Assembly (NCBI RefSeq): GCF_025024155.1
Contig: NW_026251747.1
Location: forward strand, 186,001-250,000
DNA length: 64,000 nt
From: Gamsiella multidivaricata
Lineage: Eukaryota; Mortierellomycota; Mortierellomycetes; Mortierellales; Mortierellaceae
Direction of reading: 5' to 3'
A program made the position numbers and the translations under genes. The notes under the pieces are model-generated. The model did no database searches. It was not told where the DNA came from and saw only the letters and a program-made list of their open reading frames with translations. This document shows, in pieces, positions 35,923-51,970 of the stretch (the first letter of the stretch is position 1; each line of letters opens with the position of its first letter).

Positions 35923-38716
35923 GGCATAAAGTCTTTAATTGGTACGAATGTTGTGTGGAGCGGGGTAGAAGGAGAGCTCCTGTGTAAGCAGTAAACGCAG
36001 CTGCTGTGGTATAACCTGGGGGTCGGGGCTCGGGAAACCGGTTTTTTTTTCCGGCTGAAGAATGGCCAATGAAATGACTTTGAACTGAAAAGACGCCGCA
36101 TCTATTTTTTTTTTAACTGGGTTTCTGAGTGCCAAGTAGGCGACCTGTCAAAAAAAAAAATGCCCATTGAGTTGCGAGTCACTCGGTCTCGACGTTGGAA
36201 TGCGGAGAAAAAGACACAGAAGATTTTTTTTTCGTGTTCATTCCAATCTACCGCAGAGGTTGGAGGCTTTGAATGGTCTCCAAGGAGATTAAATAAAATG
36301 TTATTTCTGTCCGGAATAAGTAGCTGAAAGCGAGGAAAAAAAACAGAGAGAGGAAGAGAGAGCAACTGACGATGAATAGATGGAAATAAGTCTAAAGAAA
36401 GGAGACCAAAGACAAACCTGGGGGTACCGCAAAACTGGGCGCACGCGCGTTGCTGCAGCATGGTTTCGTCATCTGGATGTTGTTTGTGTAATTTAATATT
36501 CTCGTTCAGTCTATTCATCTAGTAGTGTTAACCCTTTGAATGATTGAATTGGTGATCTTCAGGAACTGAAAAAAGGGAGATGGAACACATCGGTGGAACA
36601 TTTTTTGGAGAGCCACGTTTTTTTCATGGCCCATCACCGAACTCATCATCACCCGTGGCTTTCATTTAAGGTTACGCTGTCAAATCTAGCCAACACCACA
36701 CAACATCACTACTTATGATGATGAGCTTGAGCTGTGGTGAGCTCTACCGCCGCCTCTTGATCTATCCCTCGCCCATCATCTACTCGCCTTTTTTTTTAGG
36801 TCATTCGGACGTAATGAGCAAAAAAATAAAAAAAAAACTTACCTTTGTGTCCTCGCCTCGAGAGAACGGCGCCCACCTTGGTACCCACAGGAGTGCATGT
36901 ACAGAGATGGAGCAATCGAGAGTGCTGCATTTCATTAAGAGAAAAAAAAAGGCGCAGTAGGCGTGCCTGCAGCTTACTTCAGATGGTTCTGTGTCAGCGC
37001 TCGCGATTCGCTGTGCCTCTCCCTCACAGCCTCCCCTCCTCCCTCCACTCTTACCTGCCTGTATCACCCTGCCAGCCCACCCTTACCCTGAGTGTGTAAC
37101 CCGACCAAGATGTCCCACAGCTGAGAATATTGTGTGTACACTAGCTCTGTGCTGCTCCCTCATGTCTACATCCTACCTTTCGCCAATTGCAAACAAGGCT
37201 GGCTCATAATGTTTGGGCACAGTATGCACCAAAGCGGAAACCCCATTGGAGCCATTAATGTCCCACCTTGGCTCTCATAAGTCTCTCATCCTTGATGGTC
37301 TTTTATATATATATATGTATATATATATCCGCAAGCTGCTTCGGTCATCGTTTTTCTTCTTCCTAGGAGAATATACAATAGTGTTTAATGCATGCCGAGT
37401 ATACCATATGTGCTTATGTTAATGTATGTGTATGTGTTTGTGTGTGTGTGTGTTAAGACAAGGTCATGTGGAACTGCAGGTTCTCCGCCAACAATAACAA
37501 CAACCCCAAAAATCAATAAGAGCGCCATGAGCATTCATTTCCGTTGACCTTCCTGCAACCCAGCTGAGATCTGTTAGGAACTGTGCTCGGTGGTAGTATT
37601 ACGAAATCCAAAAGGGATCCGAAAGAATAGAAAAAAAGAATAGAAAAAAAACGTGGCCTCTGAATTTTAATGTTGTGCGACTTCAACAGAAGTAAAAAAA
37701 AACCGAACGGCGCAAAAAAAAAAAATACCCCGCAGCAATACTATACTATACATTCCCAATAATGGGCTTGATGGGCTGGAGTAGCCCGACATGGCATGAA
37801 GTAGCTGTACCGAATCTATGCTAGAACGTGCATGAGAATTGAACCCCTGTTGACCTTGTAGGATCGCTAGTTTCGTAAAAGACAAAAAAAAAGGGGAATC
37901 TGGGGAGGGGACTGAATGTTGATGTATGGGGCGTTTTACTATGGAGAACGAAAGAATGAGAGAATGAGAACAAGAATAAAGAATGACTGAAAGGAAGGAG
38001 CAGGGGGGGGGGAGGGCTAGAGGGTAAAATAAACAAATGAGATCGTTTGTTGTGAGCATGGAGCTACTGCAAAAAAACTGAGCGCGGTGCTTAGTGCCAT
38101 CGGCTCCTTGAAGAATCTGTTTGTCGATTACCCCTGTGCTTTTTGTGCATAGCTTCAGGAATAAAGGAAATATTTATCTTTAACTCCTCTTCCTGCATAC
38201 TGCATATGCTGGCCACATAAAGACGAGGTATGGCTTCCGCAGGGAAAGGATAGGGGATCAGGTGGATGATGGCTTTTTGACTCATGCTGTCTAAACGTGA
38301 ATAAAGGAGATTTTTCTCCATTTGCGTCTGTTGCTCTTAAGACCGACTTTTACCCCTCGCACCTTTTGTTTCCTTGAGCATTTTTTTTTTGATTCCGAAC
38401 ATAGGGTTAAGAAATTGGCAAACTGGCTCTTTTAAGAGTAGGAAATGGCGCATAGCCCTGATCTCGGGGCGTGGTTTAAAAAAAATTGGGGAAGTGCGGA
38501 GATCAGGGATGTGGCCAAGTAGGGTTCGCGTTTGAGAAATCATAAACGACGCGACGAACAACACATGCGAATCATCGTCCTCCCTACTTTGCTTCAGACC
38601 GTCAGGAGGTCGAGGGGTGCAGGGAGGCCAGGGTGCGCGGACAGGATGTGCTATGATAACATTGCGTGCATGAGATGTGAGCTCACCCTGGTTTTCTTTC
38701 CTTCCCTTCCCTTCCC

Positions 38717-38741
38717 TTTTTTTTTTTTTTTTTTTTTTTTT
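38717..38741. repeat. T25 homopolymer preceded by CCCTT repeats
   Basis: CTTCC/CCCTT units run into a pure T tract. The mixture resembles pentanucleotide slippage seen also in DBP4 intron 3. Confidence 0.9.
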
Positions 38742-39104
38742 GAACAAGAAGCCTTTAGACTGATACTAGGAGAAAAAAAAATCGGATTAATATGGACGTC
38801 TCCCATCTTATTACGACCGAGAAGGTATATTTGCCGCGCTTAAGGACGTCGTACGATGCTGACAGAGACTGAACACAAGATGTATATTCAGATGTGCACG
38901 TTTGGCATGGACACAGAAGGGGAGATCTAACATGATGTAGTCGCCCAATGTTCTAATATGCACACAAAACCTCGCAAGATAACCTAATTGGTCTGACTCC
39001 TTTCTTTTGGAGGGCAAGGTAGAAATAGCCGTTCGTAAACAGGGGCTGCAAACCGCCGAAAGTAGAAAAGTGATGGGCAATGGCGCGCATGGTCAGAAGA
39101 GACT

Positions 39105-39134
39105 AACAACAACAACAACAACAACAACAACAAC
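39105..39134. repeat. (AAC)n trinucleotide microsatellite
   Basis: Ten AAC units in intergenic sequence, followed closely by a poly(A) run. Confidence 0.95.
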
Positions 39135-40506
39135 CCAAAAAAAAAAAAAAAAAAGAGGAATGTAACGCGAGCGGGTGTAAGCGCGTTAATAGATAGGCCC
39201 TCATAGCTTCCCCATGAGATTATACAACAAGTGTGCTATAAGAAATGGTATTGAACAACCAGGGCAGCGACAGAGGAGGAGGAAGATGGAGGGGAGGGGT
39301 AAGGATTAAAAGGATTAGAAGGGGCAGCTAATCGTGTTGTCTCAAAGGCTTTTCCGTAGTTAGGATAGTTACACAACAAACAGCAACGGTCTCCTTCTTG
39401 CCGCCATCGCATCATACAGCATAAGACAAAGGGCAATATAAAACACAAAATACCAGAACATAGCCTTTTTTTGCGAGGGTCTGTACAGCTGTATTACATG
39501 TGCAGGTACAGCAAACAAAGACTGTACAACCTGGACAAACAGGAGAACGAGAAGACGACTTGAGAGCGCGCGCGAGAAATGAAAGAGAGGAGAGCTTCAG
39601 GCAGGGCAGGGAGAGAGAAGACAAACATACGCACACATGCAGAATGAGAGTGAGGGTGAGGGTGAGAGTAGAGCGGTTGTTTGCGGTCATATATGGAATA
39701 GGGAACTGTGTTGTTGTTGTTGTTGCTGTATGTGAGTGTGCTCATTTGGATGGTGTCCCTTTGGTTTGGTCACCCAGAGATAAATAAAAGAGGGTATTGA
39801 AAGGCGCCCTTTATTCCTTTGCTATTGCCTTTGTATTGGGTCGTACACTGTCCAGCAAATTGTGTATTGTTGAATGAAATAAAATGAATGCGAATTACTC
39901 TTTCAAAGGAATTGACGGTGCAGTGCTTTTTCTTTTCTGTCCTTCGTTGACCAACCAAGTCATCAACCCTAAAGAGTAAATGAGTATAAAAAGATCTCGG
40001 ACTCTCTGTGGTCTCACTCCATTTTTTTTTATCCCTCTCTCTTTCTCTTTCTCTCTTTCCCTCTCATTCTCTCCCTCACCACCTCTTTTCTTAACTTTCC
40101 TCTCTCCTCCTCTCCCCTTTCTCATTATTTTTTTCTTTCTGTCCTACCTTCTCTCTCGCCCTCTCTCCCTCACTCTCTCTTCTCTCTCACTCGTCTTCGC
40201 CTGTTCTAGCGTTTTCCCGCTTCTTTCTGTCCTTGCCCTGCTGACACCCCACCGCCCCTTTCTTTCCCTCCTTGTGCTTTCTTTGTCAGCATCACCGACG
40301 GTCTCTCTTCATTAATACCTTCACCTGTCATCCCACTCTGCGAAACGACCTCTTTCTTTCACCCCATCCAGTTGTAGAAGCGTTTTTGCTGTCTCTCTTT
40401 TCTTTCTTTCTTTCTTCCTTTCTTTTCTTGTACAACCATCTCATCCCTCCCTTTCTTTCCTCTCCTCATCCATTGTTTGCTCTCCTTCCCTTCCTCCTTT
40501 CCTTCC

Positions 40507-40534
40507 TTCTTCTTCTTCTTCTTCTTCTTCTTCT
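40507..40534. repeat. (TTC)n repeat in a pyrimidine-rich leader
   Basis: About nine TTC units lie within a nearly 600-bp CT-rich block immediately before the ATG at 40605. Confidence 0.9.
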
Positions 40535-40604
40535 CTTCCTCCTAACCTCGATCTCGGTCCCCGGCCAGGAACATCCCCACCACAGCCCCTCCCGATCAGA
40601 AGCC

Positions 40605-41320
40605 ATGACCAGCAACCAGAAAGTCGCCTCGATCATCGTCGAATGCAAATCACAGGAGGAGCTCGACCGGATCATTGCCAGTAACCGGAGGGTCATTGTC
40701 CTCTACTACAGCTATGCCATGCCGTAAGTGCAACCCACCTATGTCTTGTCCTCGCCAGACCCTGCCTCCCTTGTCGGCTCTTTTGTCATCGCCCATTATA
40801 TTAGATAATATGAGGAAGAGAGCATCCCTGCTCTTCTTGTTGTTCCGCTACTATGGCCTCATGGAGAATATTATGGAGCAATTTCTTCAAGCGGAGCAAT
40901 TTTTCGCAGCTGTGCATCTTTTTCCGTTTAATTTTACGGCGCCTTTGAGTTTGGCATCAGGAGCAGGAAAGAGAGATGCATCCTCCCGCCCTTTTTTGAT
41001 GTTCCCGGCTGGACGCCATGTACTAACCAATCGATTTTCTCATATTCGACCCTCTGCTTGTTCATTTCCTTCGCATAATTTTTAGATGGGGAAAGATTGC
41101 AGAACACAAGATGCATGTTTGCGCGCGGGCACTCGAGAACGGCAACATTACCACGATCCCATTTGTCCTGGTCAACTACGCAGAGTTTTACGAATTTGGA
41201 GGCAAGGTCGAGGTTCTCCCAACTACGATGATCCGGTATGCAGCGTATGTCGAGGGTCAAGAGCACGCAAGTACGGGAAACAGTGCAGAACTCGAGGGAT
41301 TAGTAACAGGACTCTTGTGA
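40605..41320 (+). CDS. Small thioredoxin-fold-like protein lacking CxxC, 117 aa
   Basis: Two exons, 40605-40723 and 41086-41320, join at a phase-2 intron. The layout is that of thioredoxin: an opening strand/helix (VASIIVECKSQEELDRIIAS), a central strand (RVIVLYYSYAMPWGKIAE) where thioredoxins have the WCGPCK active site, a strand ending ITTIPFVLVNY with the conserved cis-Pro context, and a C-terminal helix. The CxxC is replaced by AMPW, so it cannot act as a classical disulfide reductase. A redox-inactive thioredoxin-like adaptor is one possibility. The upstream 590 bp are CT-rich, consistent with a leader. The family call rests on pattern only and would need profile or structure comparison. 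Confidence 0.6.
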
Positions 41321-44300
41321 GCGGCTATCCAGGAGAAGGAATCTGTGGCATCAACACAGCATACTCCTCGCCACCAACCAGTACTTCGCTCCTGCAGTGT
41401 GTATTCGGCCTCTCAACATCAACTCGTCCTCAACCTAGCTAAAACGTCCACCCAACGCCACCACTTGCAAGCATCAAAGAACCAAGAAGTGGGGCTTGTC
41501 TCCTTGTTCAATACACCCTACCCCGCCCCTTGTCCTAATCCCCTCCCCCTCTCTTCGTACCTTTGCTCCTGCTTTTTTCCCTGTTGGTTTGCGCCATTCT
41601 CCCAGCCTGATCTGCTTGCTTTTCGTAATTCCCACCCTACTCGCACATAATAATATTGCTCGCTCGAACCCTTTATTAAATATACACAATAATTGACTTT
41701 AATAATGGTTCAAATAAGCTGGGTCCCACGGCCTAATATATATTCAAGCATAATACCGATTGTACATTCGCACTACTGCTTTCGACCGAACGCTTGTTAA
41801 AGACTAATATCATCACCCATGGGGTTGGGGTCTGTTGCTCATCGATTGGCCTACCACAAGTTTCATCGAACACCTGTCTGGAGAGGGACCCGGACTGGTC
41901 TAGATCACCCCAAAGTATATCTTTGCATAAACAAATCGGATGAGCTGAACGGGTCTGAGGTGTTTGGTTACATGGATGTGCTGGAAAACAATATTGGAAG
42001 GAGATTATGGCATCCCCGCAGTAGGATCCTTCACTTTCATTTTGTTTTCCTAAGCATTTTTTTTTCTTGTGATCCCGTCACAGTATGTTAGTATTCTCCA
42101 CAATCTGACGGCTGGACTGTATTACATAAACAATTATATGTGTAAGAATATTTAAAATGCTTTCAGGAACACGCAGGCGTAAACCCTGACTTGCTGCCCT
42201 TACAGCAGGCTAATTCGCATCCATTCCTATGGATCTCTTCTATTTTTTTTTATTATTAGTATTATTATCCTCGATTCTCGATGACCGGTTTTGAAGGCGT
42301 AGTGCGGTGTCATGATCTAACAGAAATGTTCCGCTCGATTGCGGCGGTGTGCATCAATTGATTCGGCGTCATGGTACACATGTATACGTACGCATAATCA
42401 ATACTTGCTGTACAACTGTAAGGCATGGAGGGAAAAGACACGCTGAGTACAGCATGCGCACACACATTCGTTCAAAATGAAAAACGTACCAGACAGCCCG
42501 CGTGGTTCCAAAAATAGCCCTTGATTGAATAAGAAGAGTTCCTATTAGCATCTATCAGCCTGGCGCATGCCATATCCGCGGCAAGACTGTGGGCTGAATA
42601 CGTTCTTTATTTCCCACTCGTGTGGGCCAGGTTGTCTTATTCTCGTATCTCGTTCTGTCACCTCCAGGTACAGGAGATTGTAAATCGCGCTGGTATTCTC
42701 TTCATCCTTTTTTTTTTTTTTTTTTTTTTTTTGGCTCCCGCAACAAGTCGAGATGTAAAAACAAATGTAAAGTAAAACTAGTTTAGTTGGGGTCATTCCA
42801 TTGCCGAGAAAGAGAGGGCGCCATGTGTGTTTTAATAATGAACTACTTTAATCAATTCATTCCTCGATGATATGGCTGTGCCCACAATTTAATCCATTTG
42901 CGCGCGCTTTTTTTATACCGCTTTTGAGTTTTGAACAGCCTTGCTTTTTGAATGTTGTGTTCCTTCTATTTCCCCCTCCCTGCTTGCGTCAACGGACTTT
43001 TTTTTTTATCCACAATCTAGCTCTTCCGCTTCTGCCTAGAAGAGAACAGACAGACAACAGCAACAACGATGGTCTACCCCTGCTTGTTCGTTTAGTTTAC
43101 CAACAAACACCTCGTCACAGCCAAATATGATGCCTTGCTTAGTTGAGAGCACCCTTTTTTCTGTGCAAGACAGAAATCGCGGATTTTTTTGGTGCGGTAC
43201 ACATAGAACCCATTCAATCCCACTCTATCTTTCTCTCTCTCACTCTCTTTCTCGATCGCGTCTAACTTGGGAGCGATCCATGATTAGTCTTCTGCTAAAA
43301 AAGCGGGCATATATGTATGAGAGCTGGGCTCTGTACTCATGACCACGATCGTAGGACGATGTGCTGGTTTGGATGTGTTGGTGAGCACTATTACGGGAGA
43401 AAATAAAAAAAACGTGGAATGGCTCTGTCTTCATACAATTTTTAGGACTATCGAACGCGATCTGGAACCTCCGACTCTCTCTTTCTTTTTCTCTTCGGAC
43501 TCGGTATAGCGCCATCACAACTGAGAAGAATGAGGGCGGTGTAACATCAAACGAAAAACACGGTTACGTGTGTCTTTTTTTTTTCTTTTTTTTACGCGCT
43601 CACAACCATCAACACTTCTCGGGTCCTCAAGTGGATCAATACACAGATCGAATGAGAGCGGGAAAGGAAAATAAAATATATGAAGGGAACAGCACCAACA
43701 TTGGACTAGCCTAACCTTGCTATGTATTTTAATAAAGAGCGGCATGTCGATGAGGGCTACTCCGCCGTAACATACTATGATTCAGTAAAGACGACTGCAG
43801 CTGCTAGCAAGGCCGCCCAAATAGCGACAGGATAGGCTAATGAGATGAGAAGAGGAGGGATAAAGTGCCGCACAGATGATCAAGTACATGCACTCAAATA
43901 CCACATCAAGAGTACCTTGTACGCATCTATTACATTCCTGTTTTTAGCGCGTTTCGTTGTTTTTTCTCTCGCTTCTGTGATTATGAGTGCTCCATACCCC
44001 TTAGGTCAAGCATCAGTATATCTTGTTATCGTCGAACAACGCGACGGAGAAGCCGGTTTATCCAGAATGTTCGTTTTTTCTTTTTTGTTACCGGAGACCT
44101 TGGCCAGATAAATGGAATGAGTAGTAAAGACTAGAGATAGGGAAACCGGAGCGGTACTGAGATATTGTAGTTTTTCTCTATGTCTGTAGATTACCTTTTT
44201 TTTTTTTTTTTTTTTTGCAGTTGATGCACAGCGTTATTTTTCGCTATCCTTATAACCCAATTTCATTAATCTATTCATTCACCCACAAAAAAAAAATCCT

Positions 44301-45765
44301 GAGCTGAGGGAAAAATGTTAATGAGAAAAAGCCTTGAGGCGCATCATTGAACACACAGGTCCTTAGTGCAAGTGTCGGGAGAATATAGTCGAATAATGAA
44401 TTGTGCCACTTGATCAATCCTTCCTTGACGGCAGTCTCATTCGTAACGCGTGGAAGAAGAGTATAGTACAGTGGTAAATCTACATCGTTTTGTATCTTAT
44501 TTCCACATGCAAAGACTGGATAAGTTACTCCAATGTAGGTAGTTCTTGCCCTGGTTCTAAGCCGAAGCCGGGCCGGCGGAGAAAAATTGGATGCAAAACG
44601 CCATTTTGTTTTATTATGTCAGCTCCTTCGATTCATTTTCATTTTAGTCATAAAGCTCCGGTGCGATGGTCTTCGTAGCCAAGACGCGCCCGCTACAAGA
44701 TGTGCAGTTGTTGCTGGAGATGATCGCCGAATATTGCTGTTTTTGGGAGTATCTGGTACAGACGTATGTTTTCGTAGCATCATAATACACACAAAGAAAA
44801 AAGCTATCAGCTCGCTTTGTTCAAGTGGTAACAGTGGCGGAAGACCTGGGTCAGAATGTCTGCGCCTTGTCCTGTGCATAGAGGAGGATGGAGATTACAT
44901 TTCATATTTCAAATATGGTATTCTATGATCGTCCTCATCTTGGCTGTAGCGGTCTCTTACATATACCTTTTCTCGTATGCGTCTGTGAAAAATGGCATCA
45001 AGTGGTTCGGTAGGTCGGAAATGCAGGTGTATCGCAACTGGACATGTGTTTGTATGATTTCCTGTTTGTTCTTTCGTATCGTTCGAAGCGTCGCATCCCA
45101 TGTTGCGTGAGCGTTGAGGTCGATGATGGAAGGTGCGCTGGCTGAAACCGTTAATGGAAATAGTGAAGTTTATCCAAGTAGACTAGTCCAGATCCCTGGC
45201 ATTTCTACCCTTGCCTATCTCGCTTCACTACCTTTCCTCCGGCTCGAGCTCACCTCTCATTAGGTCCCTTGCTCCTCTGGCCGCCTCTGTCGAGGTACGT
45301 CTTTTCACTCAGCGGAAAGAGGAATGTGTGTTTGTCTTTTGTTTACGCGACGGAGATAGCGATGGACTCGTTGGCGCTTCTTGCAACCATCGCGTACTGT
45401 CGTAGGGCATCATGTAAAATCTATGGTCTTCCTTTGAACGGCTTCTCTCCCTTGGCCCCCATGTTTGCTTCACTTGGAGACAATCAAAGTTGACAATCCT
45501 CTTCGGACCGTGCACTTGTTCTTCCCGTTGCTTATTCTCAATGTACCTCCATGTCACCATATAGTTAGCATTCTGCTAAAACTCGTCTCTCTCGTCCCTA
45601 TATTTCCTACGAGCTGGCGCTGTTTCACATCCCTCTTCATCGCTAACAAGAATCCTGCTCCAGTTCCCTGATCTCTGGTAAGTGCCATTTGTTTTTACTC
45701 TAAATGATCTAATTTGTTTTTAACGTACCTTCTTTTTATAAACGGACGACCACAAAGCCAGGATC
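41321..45765. other. Gene-poor region of 4.4 kb
   Basis: No supportable gene on either strand. It contains T25 at 42708-42732, a T21 run at about 44196-44216 followed by GCAG, several CT-rich stretches, and scattered AT-rich sequence. Short open frames lack domains, sensible starts or splice partners. Confidence 0.45.
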
Positions 45766-46705
45766 GCATACAGGCTTTTTGTGTCTGCATCGTCCCGATT
45801 CCGGCAAGGTGTCGATTTTTCCAGATGTGGAGACTGCATGGATTCAAGGAGAATCGGATAGATCATCTGGTGTATATTTTGACACATTCGGCAAGATAAA
45901 TAGCGAGGTCCATTTACAATACGCTGCGAATTTAAGCGACGATCTCAGGAAGCAACTTTTGGACGAGTTCAACATCTGGAAAACAGACAAGGCATCGCAA
46001 TTCTGGCTTAACCACCGCGCCGATTTGCGGCAATAAAAACAGCGACCACATTGGTCGAATGATCGGAGCCATATGCAGAAGAGGCCATTCTTTACAATGC
46101 AGCAACAGTGCGTAGCACATTGGATACGCGCAGCAGTGTGTCCACTTCAGGTTCAGGTGTCGTAACTATGTCTTAAGCCGATGTGAACTTGATCGATGAG
46201 GTGAATAAGGGTTCTGAAGGTGAGGCGATTGTTAAGGCAGACAGATATATTGTAGGTAAGAACGCAGGATTTATATCGTCAGATGCGCGTGTTTTAATTT
46301 ACTTCGTGTTTTGTTGACTCTACTCTAGAAACGGATCTCACACAAGCAGCCACTTCATCACTTCACCCTCAACGTCTCCAGAATTGCCATCACCTAGCCC
46401 GCCCAATACGGCAACAGCGGCAACAGCAGCTACAGCAGCTACAGGGTCCTCGAATCTAACGTTACCAACAGCAGCGCCAGGACCGGGTGATTCATCTGAG
46501 ATTGATAATGACGAGAGAGCAGAGCTTTTGGCGAACATAAACCAAGCGCGCCATGTCGATTGTGATGAGGTAAGTTGAGGTACATATATCGTGTTCGTCG
46601 CGTAGCGCTACAAAAATGTATGCCCTTCTATTATTGCCTTGTCATTTTGAGCTACAGTGGAAGTTCAAGGACAATTTCCTGACATGCCTGTTCCAGGAAT
46701 ATTAA
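45766..46705 (+). pseudogene. Decayed gene of unknown family
   Basis: Coding-like blocks occur in order but in shifting frames. First is a block at 45779-46036 ending LLDEFNIWKTDKASQFWLNHRADLRQ then TAA. Next, in another frame, is YAEEAILYNAATVRSTLDTRSSV...ADVNLIDEVNKGSEGEAIVKAD, broken by TGA and TAA and ending at a good donor (GTAAGA) near 46256. After an AG acceptor near 46329, a frameshifted Pro/Ser/Ala-rich block ends NDERAELLANINQARHVDCDEV with a GTAAGT donor near 46569. A last short exon from about 46658 reads WKFKDNFLTCLFQEY then stop. Surviving splice sites with degraded frames indicate a relatively young pseudogene. I do not recognise the protein family. Confidence 0.6.
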
Positions 46706-48844
46706 AGGGTGTCCGTGTAAGAAATCTGTCTAGCCATATCACTTGACACGATGCGATGAGCGAAATAGGTATAGGACGTTCATACGATCATGTCGAGCAC
46801 ATACTGCACGTAAATTTAAAGAGAGTGTAGTTACAGGAGAAATATGTCAATAGGGTTCCTGGTCGGTCTCTTCTAAAAAACAATCTTCTCCTGCAACAAC
46901 ACTTGTCGACGCACGCTACATTAAATTCGCTCCCGCATACTCGTCCCAAGCCTTATACCGCACCCGTTTGGTATACTCTTCCACTGTTAATCATCCCCAG
47001 TATCGCTAGCAAGAGTAAAGACGGGACATTTACGGTCGAACCTCTGCACCCCAAGTTCGCCAAAGTGTTCTTACTAAACCGTGTCGACTACCTCCGTCCT
47101 CCCAAGAACTATATTGTATCACAAGCGTTTCTCTTGTGCTCCTGTCCGCCTTGCGAACGCAGCAAGCGTCAACAAGGTAATAATCATGGTCCCATAATCG
47201 AATACGAAGGATCAAGAACAGTACCCCTCGATGGCCGTTGGTTTATGCACAAGAGTCAAGGCAGATTCCTTTTGATTTAACTGATCCCTAATCTGAGTGT
47301 GCCGTCGCATCCTCTATTATTGTAGATAGATAGTATTTGTTCCCTGTCTTTCTGCTTTGTGAAGGAACAAGGCCCTTTCCTCGATCCAAAAGACCTCTTT
47401 GTAAGTGCGCTTTGTCTCTGAAGCTCTTATTGTTCCTGTCAGTGCTTCTTCAACTTAATTCTACTCGATATTCTTATGTAGTCAATGTTCACAGACTCTG
47501 GCCCCAGGCCCGATCCACCCCTGCCCTTTTTACTTCGTTTCTAATCGTATTTTACCGTTAATTAGAGTTTTATTGACGCGTAGTAGCTTTATTGAGCAAC
47601 ATATCCACAAACAGTACTTTTACACGATATAGAGCTACTACACCATGCCGTCTGTCACGATTCGGAAAGCCTTTCTCGACAACGGTAATAATCCCGCACC
47701 ACTGCTCCAGGTAGTGTATACCAGCGGCACGTTCATGCCACTGAGAAGCAAGCTCAGAGGGATATATCTCCTGGAAAAAGTTGGATCTTTCACAGTTCTA
47801 ACAACGATTTCCTTGATCCCTACGCTCCTTATTACGCTACTCACACTTCCCGTTGCTGAGATATGTTCGCTACAACTTTGAGTGTGGTGAACATCTCTTT
47901 CGGTTTTGAGAAAGCTTCGATTGCTTACTTTCAGCTCGTTTTATGTTGTAGGAGGATCTGAGGCGAATTTTCGTGGGTGGTCTCAATCATCGGAAGAGAT
48001 CATGGAGCTACAAGGATATTCAAAACGCCAAGAAGAGGTTGATCTAATTATTGGCTGGCTCCCCGGCAACTACCTGACAAATTATCAACATATCCATTAC
48101 GTGTGCAACCCATTATTGTTCTATCCCTTGTGCTGTTCTCTGGAGTATATTGCGTGATCTGCATCATTATCAGAGGCCCCTCGCACTTGAATAAACTTGG
48201 AGATGGGAGTTTTTTGCCTTCCTCTCATATGTTTTTATGCTTCCCCGTGATCCCGCAAGGCGTCGAGTAGGCAATGTTGCGGTTGTAGATCCCCGGTCCT
48301 CCTCTATGGCTCCGTTCCTGAAGAGCATCCTGATGTTTCTCGGGCCGGTGCATCTAAACAGGGAAATGTAGAGGCGTGCATGTGAAATGACCAAGTTGAT
48401 AGGGTAGAGATTGACATGCTAAGGAGTCTGGCTAAAAATGCAGAAATTACGGCACAGAGTATCAACATGGGGCCCCGCACCGCAGTACTGACTCTGGCAC
48501 CAATTATGGTACTGCGCAGATCGGACGGGGTGCGGTGCTTTAAATCGGTATGACCGTAATTCATGAAAACCCTTGGTGTTCTTCCCTATATCCTAGCTGG
48601 TATACACTCTCGCATTTGTCTTGCCACCAAATCCACTTCCCTTGCCACCAATTCCTGTACTCCTGTTTTAAGGCCACCAACTCCTATTATTCACTCTTCT
48701 TGCGTATTTTTTGAATTCGGTGACGTCATAGTCGCCTTAATTGGCGCGTTCTGATCTGGTTGCAGCATCTCTCTGTTAGCATTCTTTTGTCCTCCTCCAC
48801 TTTACACTGCTGCTGTCGCCTGTCGAAACTATCCATTCTTCGCC
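46706..48844. other. Intergenic region, possible further relics
   Basis: Plus-strand frames at 46903-47280 (containing DGTFTVEPLHPKFAKVFLLN) and 47642-48160 (containing SVTIRKAFLDNGNNPAPLLQ) look less random than their surroundings, but no domain, start or consistent splicing is seen. They may be remnants of the same or another decayed gene. The last few hundred bases are the CDC5-like gene's upstream region. Confidence 0.4.
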
Positions 48845-51824
<2,980 letters not shown>

Positions 51825-51970
51825 GACCAGGCACTGTGTAATTGTATCTAAACTACTAAAGAGTAAAAAGTAAACCCCTTTTGGTTGACATTGAAAGCTG
51901 TGTGGTGCATTTTGGCGAGAAAGGAAAGGAAATGCTTTATTACGGTATTGGTACAATGGTTATTATAATT

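Larger units (their letters stand above)
35536..40604. other. Gene-poor region of 5 kb with microsatellites and homopolymers
   Basis: Apart from the 3' flank of the preceding gene and the leader of the next one, I see no supportable gene. Notable content: (AG)n at 35653-35680, A24 at 35899-35922, an AT repeat near 37305-37329, a GT repeat near 37423-37453, T25 at 38717-38741, and (AAC)n at 39105-39134. The CT-rich block 40019-40604 is probably the 5' leader of the small thioredoxin-like gene. Non-coding RNA genes cannot be excluded. Confidence 0.5.

Noticed and set aside
39095..39160. AAC repeat followed by poly(A) as a possible retroposon tail
   Set aside because: No retroelement body or target-site duplication is visible next to it; simple slippage is enough.
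44196..44220. T-run followed by GCAG as a 3' splice site of an unrecognised gene
   Set aside because: No coding-like sequence follows in any frame and no matching donor-side exon was found.
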